Shown here: positions 37,201 to 45,818 of the stretch, in pieces
Layout of the letters: each line of letters starts with the position of its first letter
Position numbering within the stretch: the first letter of the stretch is position 1
Position numbers and translations under genes: made by a program
Assembly: GCF_014898815.1 (NCBI RefSeq)
Contig: NW_026515548.1
Span: 1,470,501-1,534,500 of the forward strand
DNA: 64,000 nt
Origin: Panonychus citri
Lineage: Eukaryota > Arthropoda > Arachnida > Trombidiformes > Tetranychidae
Direction of reading: 5' to 3'
The notes under the pieces: model-generated
Seen by the model: the letters and a program-made list of their open reading frames with translations, nothing else
Told to the model about the DNA's origin: nothing
Databases searched by the model: none

Positions 37201-39861
37201 AACAATTAACGTTTCTAGAGGTTAACAATTTAATCTAATCACATGTTAATATAATCAATAAATGGACAATTTATTTAATTACAAGGATTGAAATTGACTT
37301 GGTGATTTTTTCTCGCTGCTTTGATTGCAATTAGTTAATTGTGATCACTAGTTTAATGAGATATAAATTGAATGATAATCAAAATTGTAATGAGACAAAT
37401 TGTTATGTGACAATTATGGTTTACTGTTGACGCTTAAATTGATAACAATTAATCGACTAATTATCTTTATAATACCATATTAATCGTAGTTAGTTACTTG
37501 ATTGTTATTAAATTACCTTTTTCTTTATCAATGGAAAATACAATTAAGATGATTTTTCATCATCAGGACACAATTTAACTTGAAAGATAATTTAATTGTT
37601 TATCAACTTTTATTAAATAACTGACGAACAATTAACTAATCATTTCATACATTAGTTAATCAGTTAATCTATTAAACCTTTAATCAGTCTATAAACTGAT
37701 GATATGTTAATTGTTAACAATTTATTCAAGGATTCAGGTGATTCTGATTATTCAATTTCTCATATTAATTAATCTCATGGCCAATTATTGATCAACTGAC
37801 AATTAATTGTTAAACCGATTCGATTGATTAACATTTTAAAATCTTAATTGTAACTATTAAACAATAATTAACTTTGTCTCTTGATTAACAGAAAACAATT
37901 AAGATTCATGTAAACTTCAATTAAATGATTTAGTTGAAATAAATTAATTCTTGTGAATCTTTTTAATTGATATGAAGCAAAGTTTTGATTAATTGTTAAT
38001 TATCAGGTTGATTGATTATCCCAATTGTTAAAGGAAAAGGTGAGAAAATGATAATGATTGATTTAATGGTTGTAATCAATAATTTAAATTGTAACAATTA
38101 AATAAATTGTAAGTTCTGTTAATAACATTACACTTGAATGGACTTGATTATTGAGTACAAATGATAATTTACCTTTTAATTGTAATGGTTAATTGTTATT
38201 TCTGTTAAGATTTCTGATCGGTTTGACTTTCTTTTTTTCCCCTTAATTGTTATTCGTTAATTGTTGATTAATTACAGGTTATCATAGGCAAGGGGGTCTA
38301 ATGGGAATCTCCAAGTCCCCGTTCACCTCTGATCTTGGACGGACTTGGCTCCAAGCGGGTTTAAGTTTGGGCTACCGATCAACTGATTGTAACAGTCAGA
38401 AACAATCAGGTAAATTAATCAATTGATTATCATTGTAGATGGTTAATTGTGTCACCCTTTAATTGAATTAATCGTTCTGTTCATTTGTTAATTGTTGTTT
38501 TAGGTTTTTCGATTCCTCAAGGTTTCGTTAAAAAAGGAGGCCGTTCGAGCGCTTATAAATCATTCATCGAACCAATTAAAGATCGTAACAATTTACATAT
38601 TATGTTACATTCTCGTGTTACAAGGGTAACTAATTGTAGAGTGTTTTTTTCCCAGCAATTAACGATTTTTTTGCTTCTCTAAATTGATTGTTCTCTATGT
38701 GATTAGGTTCTTTTCGGAGATAATAAAAGAGCCGTTGGTGTACAATTTGATCGCGATTCATTATCGTTCGTGGTCTATGCTAAATCAGAGATTATCTTAA
38801 CTGCGGGAACAATTAGTACACCTCATTTGTTGATGGTCTCTGGTGTTGGTCCAGCTGATCATTTAGAAGCCCTCAAGGTAGATTGATTCATTTGAAGAGT
38901 TTTCGATTCCGGGAAAGATTTTCTTGTTCTGATTGTTAATTGTGACTTTTTTTCATCGATTGTTGTTTAGATTCCAGTGGTCGCTGATTTACCTGTTGGT
39001 GAAAATCTTCATGATCACCCTGTTACCGGTGGGATCACGTTCTCGGTGGCCAAAGTGAAGACTCTCAAGATTGATGAGATTTTCAGTCCTCAAAATTTTC
39101 TCCGTTATTTGGTCTCAGGTTCGGGTCCGTTGACTTCTTTCGGTGGGATTGAAGGTGTCGCTTTTATGTCGTCCAAGTATTCAAATAGTTCACTTGATTG
39201 GCCCGACATTGAATTACTTTTAGTTAACGGTGATTTACAGGATGGATCCAGGGGAATGACAATTAAACTGAAAGATTTGTACAATACGACAAAGTCGATG
39301 GACACTTTTACCATATTACCGGTTATCCTAAGGCCAAAATCTCGTGGATGGATTAGACTGAAAACTGCTAATCCAGTTGATTATCCTTTAATTGATCCAC
39401 TTTATCTAACTCACCCTGATGATATCATGGTGATGGTTGAAGCAATTAAATCAGCTCTCGCTGTTGGCACATCAAAACCTTACAAAGAGATTGACTCTTC
39501 ATTAGTACCATTGATGATACCGAGTTGTGACCATTACGATTGGTTATCTGACCAATATTTGGCCTGTTGGGCTCGAGTGATGACCGGTACCATGGGAGAC
39601 GCTGTTGGAACTTGTAAAATGGGTCCACCTTGGGATAAATCATCTGTCGTTGATCCAGAATTGCGATTACTTGGTGGGATTAGCGGATTAAGAGTTGCCG
39701 ATGCCTCGATTATGCCAAAAATTATCTCCGGGAATATTAATGCCGCTGTTATTATGATCGCTGAAAAAGCGGCCGATATGATTGTCGGTAAAAAATTGGA
39801 AGCATTTTCAGGTCCAATTCCACCCGATTATTCATTATTGAAACAGTTAAATCGAAACTAA
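28806..39861 (+). CDS. GMC (glucose-methanol-choline) family FAD oxidoreductase
   Basis: Seven exons, 28806-28956, 32918-33120, 33182-33371, 38278-38409, 38504-38625, 38707-38877 and 38971-39861, keep frame throughout and give 619 residues, a normal family length. A hydrophobic N-terminus (about 9-21) suggests secretion or anchoring. The FAD-binding loop is GGGTAGS (52-58, split by intron 1), followed by VLLIEAG. GMC signature 1 is WPQGKVLGGSSSMSN, and signature 2 the TAGTISTPHLLMVSGVG region. The C-terminal domain ends GLRVADASIMP...SGNINAA. At the site of the catalytic His found in glucose oxidase and insect glucose dehydrogenase (YHPVGTCKMG) this protein has Asp533 (GDAVGTCKMG), while the second active-site position is the usual Asn578. 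Introns 1 (4.0 kb) and 3 (4.9 kb) each contain an antisense gene. Insect relatives act in cuticle metabolism, ecdysteroid or alcohol oxidation and defence; the substrate here is unknown. Confidence 0.94.
29467..31054 (-). CDS. Secreted Trp/Lys/His-rich repetitive protein, nested in intron 1 of the GMC gene
   Basis: Four exons, 30850-31054, 30105-30287, 29832-30033 and 29467-29701, join in frame to 274 residues. Residues 1-22 are a signal peptide (LTLVSCLVYVSLISWTNA). After about residue 45 the chain is almost wholly Trp, Lys, His, Asp, Gly, Tyr, Glu and Asn, with tryptophan every 6-12 residues in units such as YKDWGDRNKKYDDWKKH, HWKKWEDKW and GHHWAHKNHKHG. There are virtually no Leu, Ile or Val and no cysteine, so no ordinary hydrophobic core. 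Such aromatic-cationic periodicity suggests an extracellular matrix, adhesive, silk or cuticle component that may phase-separate or bind metal; this is inference and no known family is recognised. The gene lies wholly inside a GMC intron on the opposite strand and has its own TATA box. Confidence 0.85.
31162..31170 (-). promoter_or_regulatory. TATA box of the Trp/Lys/His-rich gene
   Basis: TATATAAAG on the - strand, about 110 bp before the ATG at 31054, giving an expected TSS near 31135. It suggests strong regulated expression. Confidence 0.72.
31204..31259. repeat. (CT)n microsatellite
   Basis: The longest perfect dinucleotide run in the window, about 56 bp of TC repeats. It lies just upstream of the TATA box of the Trp/Lys/His-rich gene, where it reads as (GA)n, the type of sequence bound by GAGA factor in Drosophila. 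Confidence 0.95.
31260..32917 (+). other. Right part of GMC intron 1
   Basis: Intronic sequence between the nested gene's promoter and GMC exon 2. AT-rich, with a short pyrimidine-rich stretch near 31.65-31.75 kb. No further gene is supported. Confidence 0.75.
33372..34165 (+). other. GMC intron 3, left of the nested STIM-like gene
   Basis: AT-rich intronic sequence. An open frame at 33910-34095 has no supporting homology. It probably includes the 3' UTR of the STIM-like gene at its right end. Confidence 0.7.
34166..36880 (-). CDS. STIM-like store-operated calcium entry protein, luminal EF-hand/SAM part not found
   Basis: Five exons, 36173-36880, 35650-35974, 35419-35579, 34838-35088 and 34166-34775, join in frame to 684 residues. 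Residues 45-63 are a membrane segment (LIVLLSFLISLIGIIVALI) followed by QYRYS, as in STIM proteins. Coiled coil 1 starts MLKDMASLQKAEDQIHELQ, and the Orai-activating SOAR/CAD region (about 197-300) is complete: LQLWLQLTHELELNHY, polybasic KLKRKR, GSLRVAHGSSIDDVD, AKQALSEI and RWQQIEHLCGFPIV. The C-terminal half is Ser/His/Pro-rich and ends near a basic stretch (ARRSFKLMSSKRKRS), like the lipid-binding tail of STIM. Only about 44 residues precede the membrane segment; the calcium-sensing EF-hand and SAM domains are absent. The first exon starts at a splice-like acceptor (CCAATAG), so an upstream exon may exist; otherwise Met12 (36847) starts the protein. The gene is nested antisense in GMC intron 3. 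Confidence 0.85.
36881..38277. other. GMC intron 3, upstream of the STIM-like gene
   Basis: AT-rich sequence between the first recognised STIM-like exon and GMC exon 4. I searched the - strand for EF-hand or SAM exons and saw none: TGG codons are rare and every frame is interrupted. Parts of this interval are duplicated at 40.5-41.0 kb. Confidence 0.65.
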
Positions 39862-40160
39862 ATCAATCAGATAAAATGGTTCGGTTGATTCGATTCTCTT
39901 TGTATTATAATCTTTTGTTCATCTATCGCTAATTGTTATTTTACTTTTAATTTGGACAACTAATTAAATCGTTTTTGTTCAACTAGAAAAAAATTAGTTA
40001 AAAAATTTAAGTTAATTAAAATCACCTTAAGCTTGGAGAGAGTCAAGACAAAATGGTTACAATGGTTTATTGTGAGTTCGATGTGAATTGTTAACTTAAT
40101 TTGGCTTAGAATTAAAAAGGAACCAAAATTTGAGGCTCATGCGTAGAAGGCCAAAATTAA
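39862..40160. other. GMC 3' UTR and spacer
   Basis: Short AT-rich 3' flank of the GMC gene leading to the inverted tRNA gene. No other feature is seen. Confidence 0.7.
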
Positions 40161-40232
40161 AGGTTCCACCGAGATTTGAACTCGGATCGCAGGATTCAGA
40201 GTCCTGAGTGCTAACCATTACACCATGGAACC
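40161..40232 (-). tRNA. tRNA-Gln (CTG), copy 1
   Basis: A 72-nt cloverleaf: acceptor GGTTCCA pairs with TGGAACC, D-arm box A TGGTGTAATGG, anticodon loop CTCTGAA (anticodon CTG) on stem CAGGA/TCCTG, and T-arm box B GAGTTCAAATCTC. Discriminator T and no intron. A TTTT terminator follows within about 10 nt on the - strand. It is identical to the second copy and agrees closely with metazoan tRNA-Gln(CTG). Confidence 0.97.
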
Positions 40233-40337
40233 AAATGTTAAGGGAAGAGGAAATTTTTTGGTGGTAACCTTGTTGACCAATTGGAATTAGTTGAGAAATT
40301 AGTTTGATTAGTTCAAATTAAAAATAATTAAGTTTTC

Positions 40338-41016
40338 ACTCTGTTTAATTGTTTCCTTGTTTGTCTTAGCTCTTTCTCTAATTCATTGATTCGAGAAAAA
40401 TCTGACCTAAGATCAGATGTCACCATGAGGCTTGATGAATTGTAGTAATTGTAAAGATTGTTACTATTATCGTTAATATTATCGGTAATTTCTGAATTTA
40501 TTGATTGGTTGATTATTTAATTAGTTACAAACCTTTTTAAATGTTAAATGTTCAATCAAATGGATTGATTACCAATGGAAAAGATGATTGGGAAAATTGA
40601 TTAACAATTAACGTTTTTGGTTATTAACAATTTAACCTAATCACATGTTAATTTAATCAATGAATGGACAATTTATTTAGTTACAAGGATTGAAATTGAC
40701 TTGACAAGTGATTCCGATTATTAATAGATCTCATGGCCATTCATTAATCAACTGACAATTGTTAAACCGATTCGATTGATCAATATTTTAAAATCATAAT
40801 TGTACTTACTTTAAATCTTAAGTCACAGATGACAATTAATCTTCATTCATGTAAACTTCAATTAAATGATTTAGTTGAGATAAACTTTTTCTATTGATAT
40901 GAAACAAAGTTTTGGTTAATTCTTAGTTATTAGGTGGATTGATTATCCCAAGTGTTAAAGGAAAAGGTGAGAAAAATAATTTGATTGATTTAATGGTTGT
41001 AATCAATAATTAATTT
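40338..41016 (-). pseudogene. Decayed partial duplicate of the STIM-like locus
   Basis: Bases 40338-40505 match 36313-36478, part of the first STIM-like exon encoding the end of coiled coil 1, with scattered substitutions and indels such as an inserted GTTAATATTATCG. The following pieces match successive parts of the upstream sequence: about 40520-40700 with 37115-37300, 40705-40760 with 37735-37800, and 40780-41016 with 37810-38085. Original order and orientation are kept, but about 1 kb has been lost. No intact frame remains. The copy lies between two inverted tRNA-Gln genes, about 2.3 kb from the end of the parental segment. Confidence 0.88.
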
Positions 41017-41046
41017 AATAATAAATTTCCTCTGAATATAATGCTT

Positions 41047-41118
41047 GGTTCCATGGTGTAATGGTTAGCACTCAGGACTCTGAATCCTGCGATCCGAGTT
41101 CAAATCTCGGTGGAACCT
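41047..41118 (+). tRNA. tRNA-Gln (CTG), copy 2
   Basis: 72 nt, identical base for base to the tRNA at 40161-40232 but on the + strand. It has the same CTG anticodon in loop CTCTGAA, intact A and B boxes, and a downstream TTTAATTTTT terminator. It lies about 60 bp beyond the stop codon of Sec16, which is on the other strand. Confidence 0.97.
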
Positions 41119-41175
41119 TTAATTTTTGATCATTTAATTAATTTTTATCATGCGGTCGCAAAATTGCGACAAAAT

Positions 41176-44100
41176 TTAACCACCGAACTGATTTAATGGT
41201 TTATTTGAAGTGGCGTTTATATCAACCCACCTTTTTTGTTTACTATTAAAAAATGACATTTTACTTGGATCCATAGTTGAATTACCAAAATTAAAAGATG
41301 AGCCAATGTTGGGGTTGGTTTGTTGTTGTTGTTGTTGTTGTTGTTGTTGCTGGTGGTGGAGGTGAGGTGGTGGTTGAGAAGGACCTAAAGAGCCCATTGG
41401 TATTTTTGGAGGGCCTGGTGGTGCGTTTTGAGCATTCTGGTCATCCTTTTCATCCTTGTTAACCCATTTTTGTAACCTGTCATCCCAGATAATTGAGGGA
41501 TCTTTATCATCTGGAAGAACAGCTCGTTTTGGTAGTGAAGGTAATTTTGAGAATAGAAAATCAAATACACCTTTTTGTTTTGCAGATTGTTTAGAATCTA
41601 ATGTATCACCTTCACCAGATTTATCTTTGTCATCACTTTTTGTATCCTCTGTTTCTCGGTCACGAGGGTTAACTTGTTGCTGTTGCTGTTGTTGTTGGAC
41701 TGTTGTATCAAAACTGATATTGCTTCTCATTTGACTGTAATCTGTTGATGGTGATGCGATTGGAGATACAATTGGAGTTGAGATTGAAGGTGCAGCAAGT
41801 CCGTTGGTTGTTGTTGAATTGAAGTTATACTGATTTGAACTTCTGTATGATTGTTGTCCTGTTTCTCTTTCTTCGTATCTATTAAGGTCATAAGAAGCTG
41901 ATTGGATTGAAATATAGTTCATTGGCTGGGACTGCCCTGACTCAATAAAATCTTGGTTTGGTTGTTGTTGTTCTTGCTGCTGATGCTGAAGTGGGGAGAC
42001 GAGGGGTAATTGTTGTTGTTGAGTTTGCTGCTGTTGGTTTTGAAAGGGTATTGGAGGTTGTGACTGAAAAGGTTGAGGTGGTTGTGAAAAAGGCTGGAAT
42101 TGATGAGCTGATGAACCTTGAAGAGCCCAAGGCGCTGGTTCTGTCACTCTCGGTGTTTGCGGTGGTGTATTTGTGGAAACATCATCAGCTATTGAGCTCA
42201 TTGTTGAATTAGTACGTTGTCTCGGTCTCCAAGTTTGATTCCGTTGTTGACTGTTAAATTGGCTTGATGACTGACTGAAAGGAGCAGGTTGATTAAAGTT
42301 TAGCTGTTGTTGTGGTGCGATTGGTGGTGGTGGCTGTTGTTGTTGTTGTTGTTGTTGTTGAGATTGTTGTGGTTGTTGTTGACCAGAAACCGGAAAATTA
42401 TCACTTAAAGAGATTGGAGTAAAGGTATTGACTGGTGTTGGAGCTGGTGGAGGTGATGGTGGTCTCATTGCTGGGGGAGGTGCTGATGATTCCACTGGCG
42501 TTGGTTCTGGAAGTATACTTGATTGCGTTGAGAGGATATTGAATGGTTCGGGTCTACTAATGTAAGAAACGGGTTCCGGTCTTTGAAACTGCGATGAATT
42601 AGGCCTTGGGTAGATTGAAGCTTGCTCATCAATCACAGATGAATTTCGTGATTTAAGTGGAGAGGAAACTAATGAACCAGCATTTTCCTCATCAATACCA
42701 ACAGATAATCCACCGACACCTTCAACCAAATTATCAACAGAAACTTCTGAAACTGATGGTTCATCATCTCCAGCAATCGCATCACTTGATGCCAAACAAC
42801 TTTCATTTGGTGAATCAATGAGAGATCCGGTAATGCGACTCTCTAGATCATCAATGATTTTGGTAACAAGATCCCAGTTAACATTGGCGTAATTGATCAA
42901 TCCTGGGCTTTGATTTGTATAATAATTGACAGCTTCTCGTATTTTTTCACAATAACTTTTAGCTTGATTAATAAATCCATAGTCAAATAATTTGCAAGTA
43001 AATAAAACTTTGTAAGGAATGAAGTCGACAATAATCTCATCACAGTTTCTAGAGTACTCAAATATTTCATTGATAAATACAAGCTCCTCGGAATAATCCA
43101 ATTTAACACCTCTCTTTGTATCAATCTCATAAGACGCAACAGGTGAAATTGAGATGAGATGTTGTGAATCGTTGTTTCTCAGAGCAATTATGAAATTAAG
43201 AAGTTCAGATGATGCCGCTGGAACAACAGAATTAATTTCACATTCATTAGCTAAAAGTATCGTGAAATGATGAAGACTTGAAATAGGTAAAGGTTTAGCG
43301 ATATTCTTGTTATAATAAGTCCTTAATTTGTTAAGAAGACATCGATAGAGGATATAAAGGGCATCCTGATTGTTTAAAGTTGTATTGATAAACTTAGATG
43401 CTGCTTCCATCATGGCTATCGGTGGATTAGAATAGGAAAGAGTTTCTCTTGGTAAAGTGAGACAAGTAAGTGTCCAAAAATGATCCCAGAGATTATTTTT
43501 GGTGGCAAATTCTAAGGCATTTTTCCTTTGCCCAAGAGTTAATAAACGTCGGAATTGATTAATTTCGTTATTTTCTTCAGAGGTAAATTCAGCTTCATTA
43601 TGATATAAAAGTAATTCAGCAATATCAGATCCAGAAATGTTACCATTCAATTGCACCAACATTTTCAATATTTGCCAAATCTGTTTCTTTTGTCTATCAT
43701 AAATGGAAACTTCTATTGCTTCTCCAATTGTCTGATGTAAACCATCTTGAGCTTTGACAAATTCCATAACATCAGATTTGTCTGTTTTATCAATAACTAA
43801 TGGACCAGGCCAAGTACTGATGCTAATTTTACTTTCATAATCAATTAATGAAGGTTGAATATGGTGGATTATTATATTTTGTCCATCAGCAACAACAAGT
43901 TGATTTAATGGGCCAAAGGTTACCCTTGAATGTCTAACAGGATAAAGTGGAGGTGTCAGTCTTTGTCTTCTTCCACCCGCTTCACTGCCACCATGAGTGG
44001 CTGAATACCAGCGTACATAACGTTTATACCAGTCAACAAAACCTGGAGGTAAATTATTAACTGGATTACCAGGGAAAGCACTTGGGTAAGCTGGAGGCAC

Positions 44101-44871
44101 AGCAGCCGATGGATAACCACCACCAGCCATATTGAGAGATGGGGGAGGCATTGATGTATTAGCGAAACTATTTGGACCAAAGCTACGGTCAAATGATGAG
44201 CTACTTGTGTTAAGATCATAACGTTGAGGTGGACGAGAATAAGGATCATTTTGATAAGGACGTTGACGATTTTGATCATAACCTTGCATCGGATAATAAG
44301 GATACATTCCTGGACCAGGTGAAGGTGCACCATAACCAGGATAATTATGATATTGTGGAATTGGTTGGTAAAAATTTGGATTCTGTTGTGGCGGAGGTTG
44401 ATTACCATAAGGTTGATAATGATTAGGATGATAGGATGGACCCCCAATTGGGCCACCATGTTGTGGCGGTGGTGGTCCACCATAATAACCTCCACCATAA
44501 GCATTTGGAGGTTGATGATGATAATGACTATAAGGCTGTTGATGGAAAGAGAGAGTAGCACCGGGTAAACTGTAAGATGAAAGTTGATCCGTTTCCCTGA
44601 CCGAAGAGGCTCGTGAAATATTTGATTCAGTTGGAGAAAAACTGGGTCTGTGTGTTGGTGGACTGACAATTCTTTCCACTTCCACTTCAACATCAATTTC
44701 TTCCTCTTTCTCAATCACTTCTTCCGGTCTCTCCGGTCTCTCCGGTGGCTCTGAAGGTTCCTCATGGTTATCAGCAAAATCCCAACCATCCAGAGAGGTT
44801 AATGATCGCCTTAATTCACCGTTATCTTCCGATGTTTCCTCATTTAAATTGATATCACACATTTTATCCAT
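41176..44871 (-). CDS. Sec16: Sec16, COPII ER-exit-site scaffold
   Basis: A single uninterrupted frame of 1231 residues from the ATG at 44871, which has a good Kozak context (GGCAATGG). The frame extends 32 residues further upstream, but that part is hydrophobic and looks like translated 5' UTR; Sec16 is cytosolic. The N-terminal third is Pro/Tyr/Gly/Gln-rich. The conserved central domain that binds Sec13 begins near VTFGPLNQLVVADGQNI and continues through alpha-helical repeats (KMLVQLNGNISGSDIAELLL, RRLLTLGQRKNALEFA, LWDHFWTLTCLTLPRE). A Gln/Pro-rich region with several poly-Gln runs follows, then the conserved C-terminal motif LPDDKDPSIIWDDRLQKWVNKDE. Sec16 organises COPII coats at ER exit sites. 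Lack of introns in a gene this long is notable. Confidence 0.95.
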   Translation of the reverse strand: MDKMCDINLNEETSEDNGELRRSLTSLDGWDFADNHEEPSEPPERPERPEEVIEKEEEIDVEVEVERIVSPPTHRPSFSPTESNISRASSVRETDQLSSYSLPGATLSFHQQPYSHYHHQPPNAYGGGYYGGPPPPQHGGPIGGPSYHPNHYQPYGNQPPPQQNPNFYQPIPQYHNYPGYGAPSPGPGMYPYYPMQGYDQNRQRPYQNDPYSRPPQRYDLNTSSSSFDRSFGPNSFANTSMPPPSLNMAGGGYPSAAVPPAYPSAFPGNPVNNLPPGFVDWYKRYVRWYSATHGGSEAGGRRQRLTPPLYPVRHSRVTFGPLNQLVVADGQNIIIHHIQPSLIDYESKISISTWPGPLVIDKTDKSDVMEFVKAQDGLHQTIGEAIEVSIYDRQKKQIWQILKMLVQLNGNISGSDIAELLLYHNEAEFTSEENNEINQFRRLLTLGQRKNALEFATKNNLWDHFWTLTCLTLPRETLSYSNPPIAMMEAASKFINTTLNNQDALYILYRCLLNKLRTYYNKNIAKPLPISSLHHFTILLANECEINSVVPAASSELLNFIIALRNNDSQHLISISPVASYEIDTKRGVKLDYSEELVFINEIFEYSRNCDEIIVDFIPYKVLFTCKLFDYGFINQAKSYCEKIREAVNYYTNQSPGLINYANVNWDLVTKIIDDLESRITGSLIDSPNESCLASSDAIAGDDEPSVSEVSVDNLVEGVGGLSVGIDEENAGSLVSSPLKSRNSSVIDEQASIYPRPNSSQFQRPEPVSYISRPEPFNILSTQSSILPEPTPVESSAPPPAMRPPSPPPAPTPVNTFTPISLSDNFPVSGQQQPQQSQQQQQQQQQPPPPIAPQQQLNFNQPAPFSQSSSQFNSQQRNQTWRPRQRTNSTMSSIADDVSTNTPPQTPRVTEPAPWALQGSSAHQFQPFSQPPQPFQSQPPIPFQNQQQQTQQQQLPLVSPLQHQQQEQQQPNQDFIESGQSQPMNYISIQSASYDLNRYEERETGQQSYRSSNQYNFNSTTTNGLAAPSISTPIVSPIASPSTDYSQMRSNISFDTTVQQQQQQQQVNPRDRETEDTKSDDKDKSGEGDTLDSKQSAKQKGVFDFLFSKLPSLPKRAVLPDDKDPSIIWDDRLQKWVNKDEKDDQNAQNAPPGPPKIPMGSLGPSQPPPHLHHQQQQQQQQQQQTNPNIGSSFNFGNSTMDPSKMSFFNSKQKRWVDINATSNKPLNQFGG

Positions 44872-45818
44872 TGCCACGTACAAATCACAGCAAAAAAACA
44901 CAAGCCGGATTGATGATGATAAAAAAATAAGAGAGAGAAAGAAAGAGAAGAAGAGAGAAACAAACAACTTAAAACAAGAATCGAGTTAACTGGGTCTCCA
45001 AAAAGAAAGAGAAAAAGACACACAAACAGAAAGAGAAAAAAGAAAGAGTCAAATTTAGAAAAGAAAAAAAAAATTCTCTTTTACGGTTAACCTTCTCTTC
45101 CACCAGATGGCGACACCAAATTCTCTTCTATGTTTACATAGTCGCTAAGCCGAAATGAGATCAGGTGACCTCACCTTAGATAAGCTTACATAACAATCAC
45201 CTTATTAATTGGTGATTGGAAATTAATTAATTAGTGATTTGAGTTGATTATGTGTTAGCAGTGAACTTGTTTGCTCTTTAATCTTGATTGAGATTAATTG
45301 GCAACGATTCGAATCGTGAACATTTAATAATCATCACCGTGGTTTTTGTTTGGGAAGAGGAGGAAGAGTTAATTTTTTTTCTCTTTTCTTTTTCTCTTAC
45401 ATTGTAACTTCTATTCTCTCTCACTTGCTGATATTCTTCTTTACCATTCACTCAACTCGTGTTTCTCTTTTCTCTTTCTTCCTCTTTCTTTTTCCTTCTT
45501 TTCATCATTAAAACCCCTCCGATGTCTTTGTTTTGTCAGATCTTCATAGTGGTTTGAAGATTTAAATCAACTTTTTTTCTCTCCCTTTTTTTCGCTCTCT
45601 CACTATTCCTCTTCCATTTTCTCGTCATCTTCATCATTCTTGTTCTTTTAAACATCATCATCATTTTTTGGTCATAAAAAACTGATCATCTGTAAATCAA
45701 TTTGGATTCAGTTTTTCTCTACAATTAGTGTTGTTTGATTCCATTCTTTACTTTTTAAAAATCTCGAAAATCATCAACCTTTTCCATTTTCTCTAGAAAA
45801 GAAAAGAAAAATTCGCTA
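44872..45818. other. Divergent promoter region of Sec16 and TMEM53-like genes
   Basis: Holds the Sec16 5' leader on the - strand, then a pyrimidine-rich stretch at 45.36-45.81 kb that is probably the 5' UTR of the TMEM53-like gene. The word CCACCAGATGGCGA lies at 45100-45113. No TATA box is evident. Confidence 0.65.
45100..45113 (+). promoter_or_regulatory. CTCF/YY1-like motif upstream of Sec16
   Basis: CCACCAGATGGCGA fits the CTCF core consensus CCASYAGRKGGCRS at 13 of 14 positions and contains the YY1 core ATGGCG. One of four such words near 5' ends in this block. Confidence 0.5.

Noticed and set aside
43956..44714. 252-residue hydrophobic - strand frame inside Sec16
   Set aside because: An out-of-frame shadow of the Pro/Tyr/Gln-rich Sec16 N-terminus.
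44872..44967. 32-residue hydrophobic N-terminal extension of Sec16 resembling a signal peptide
   Set aside because: Sec16 is cytosolic, the sequence derives from a CT-rich leader, and the next Met has a much better Kozak context.
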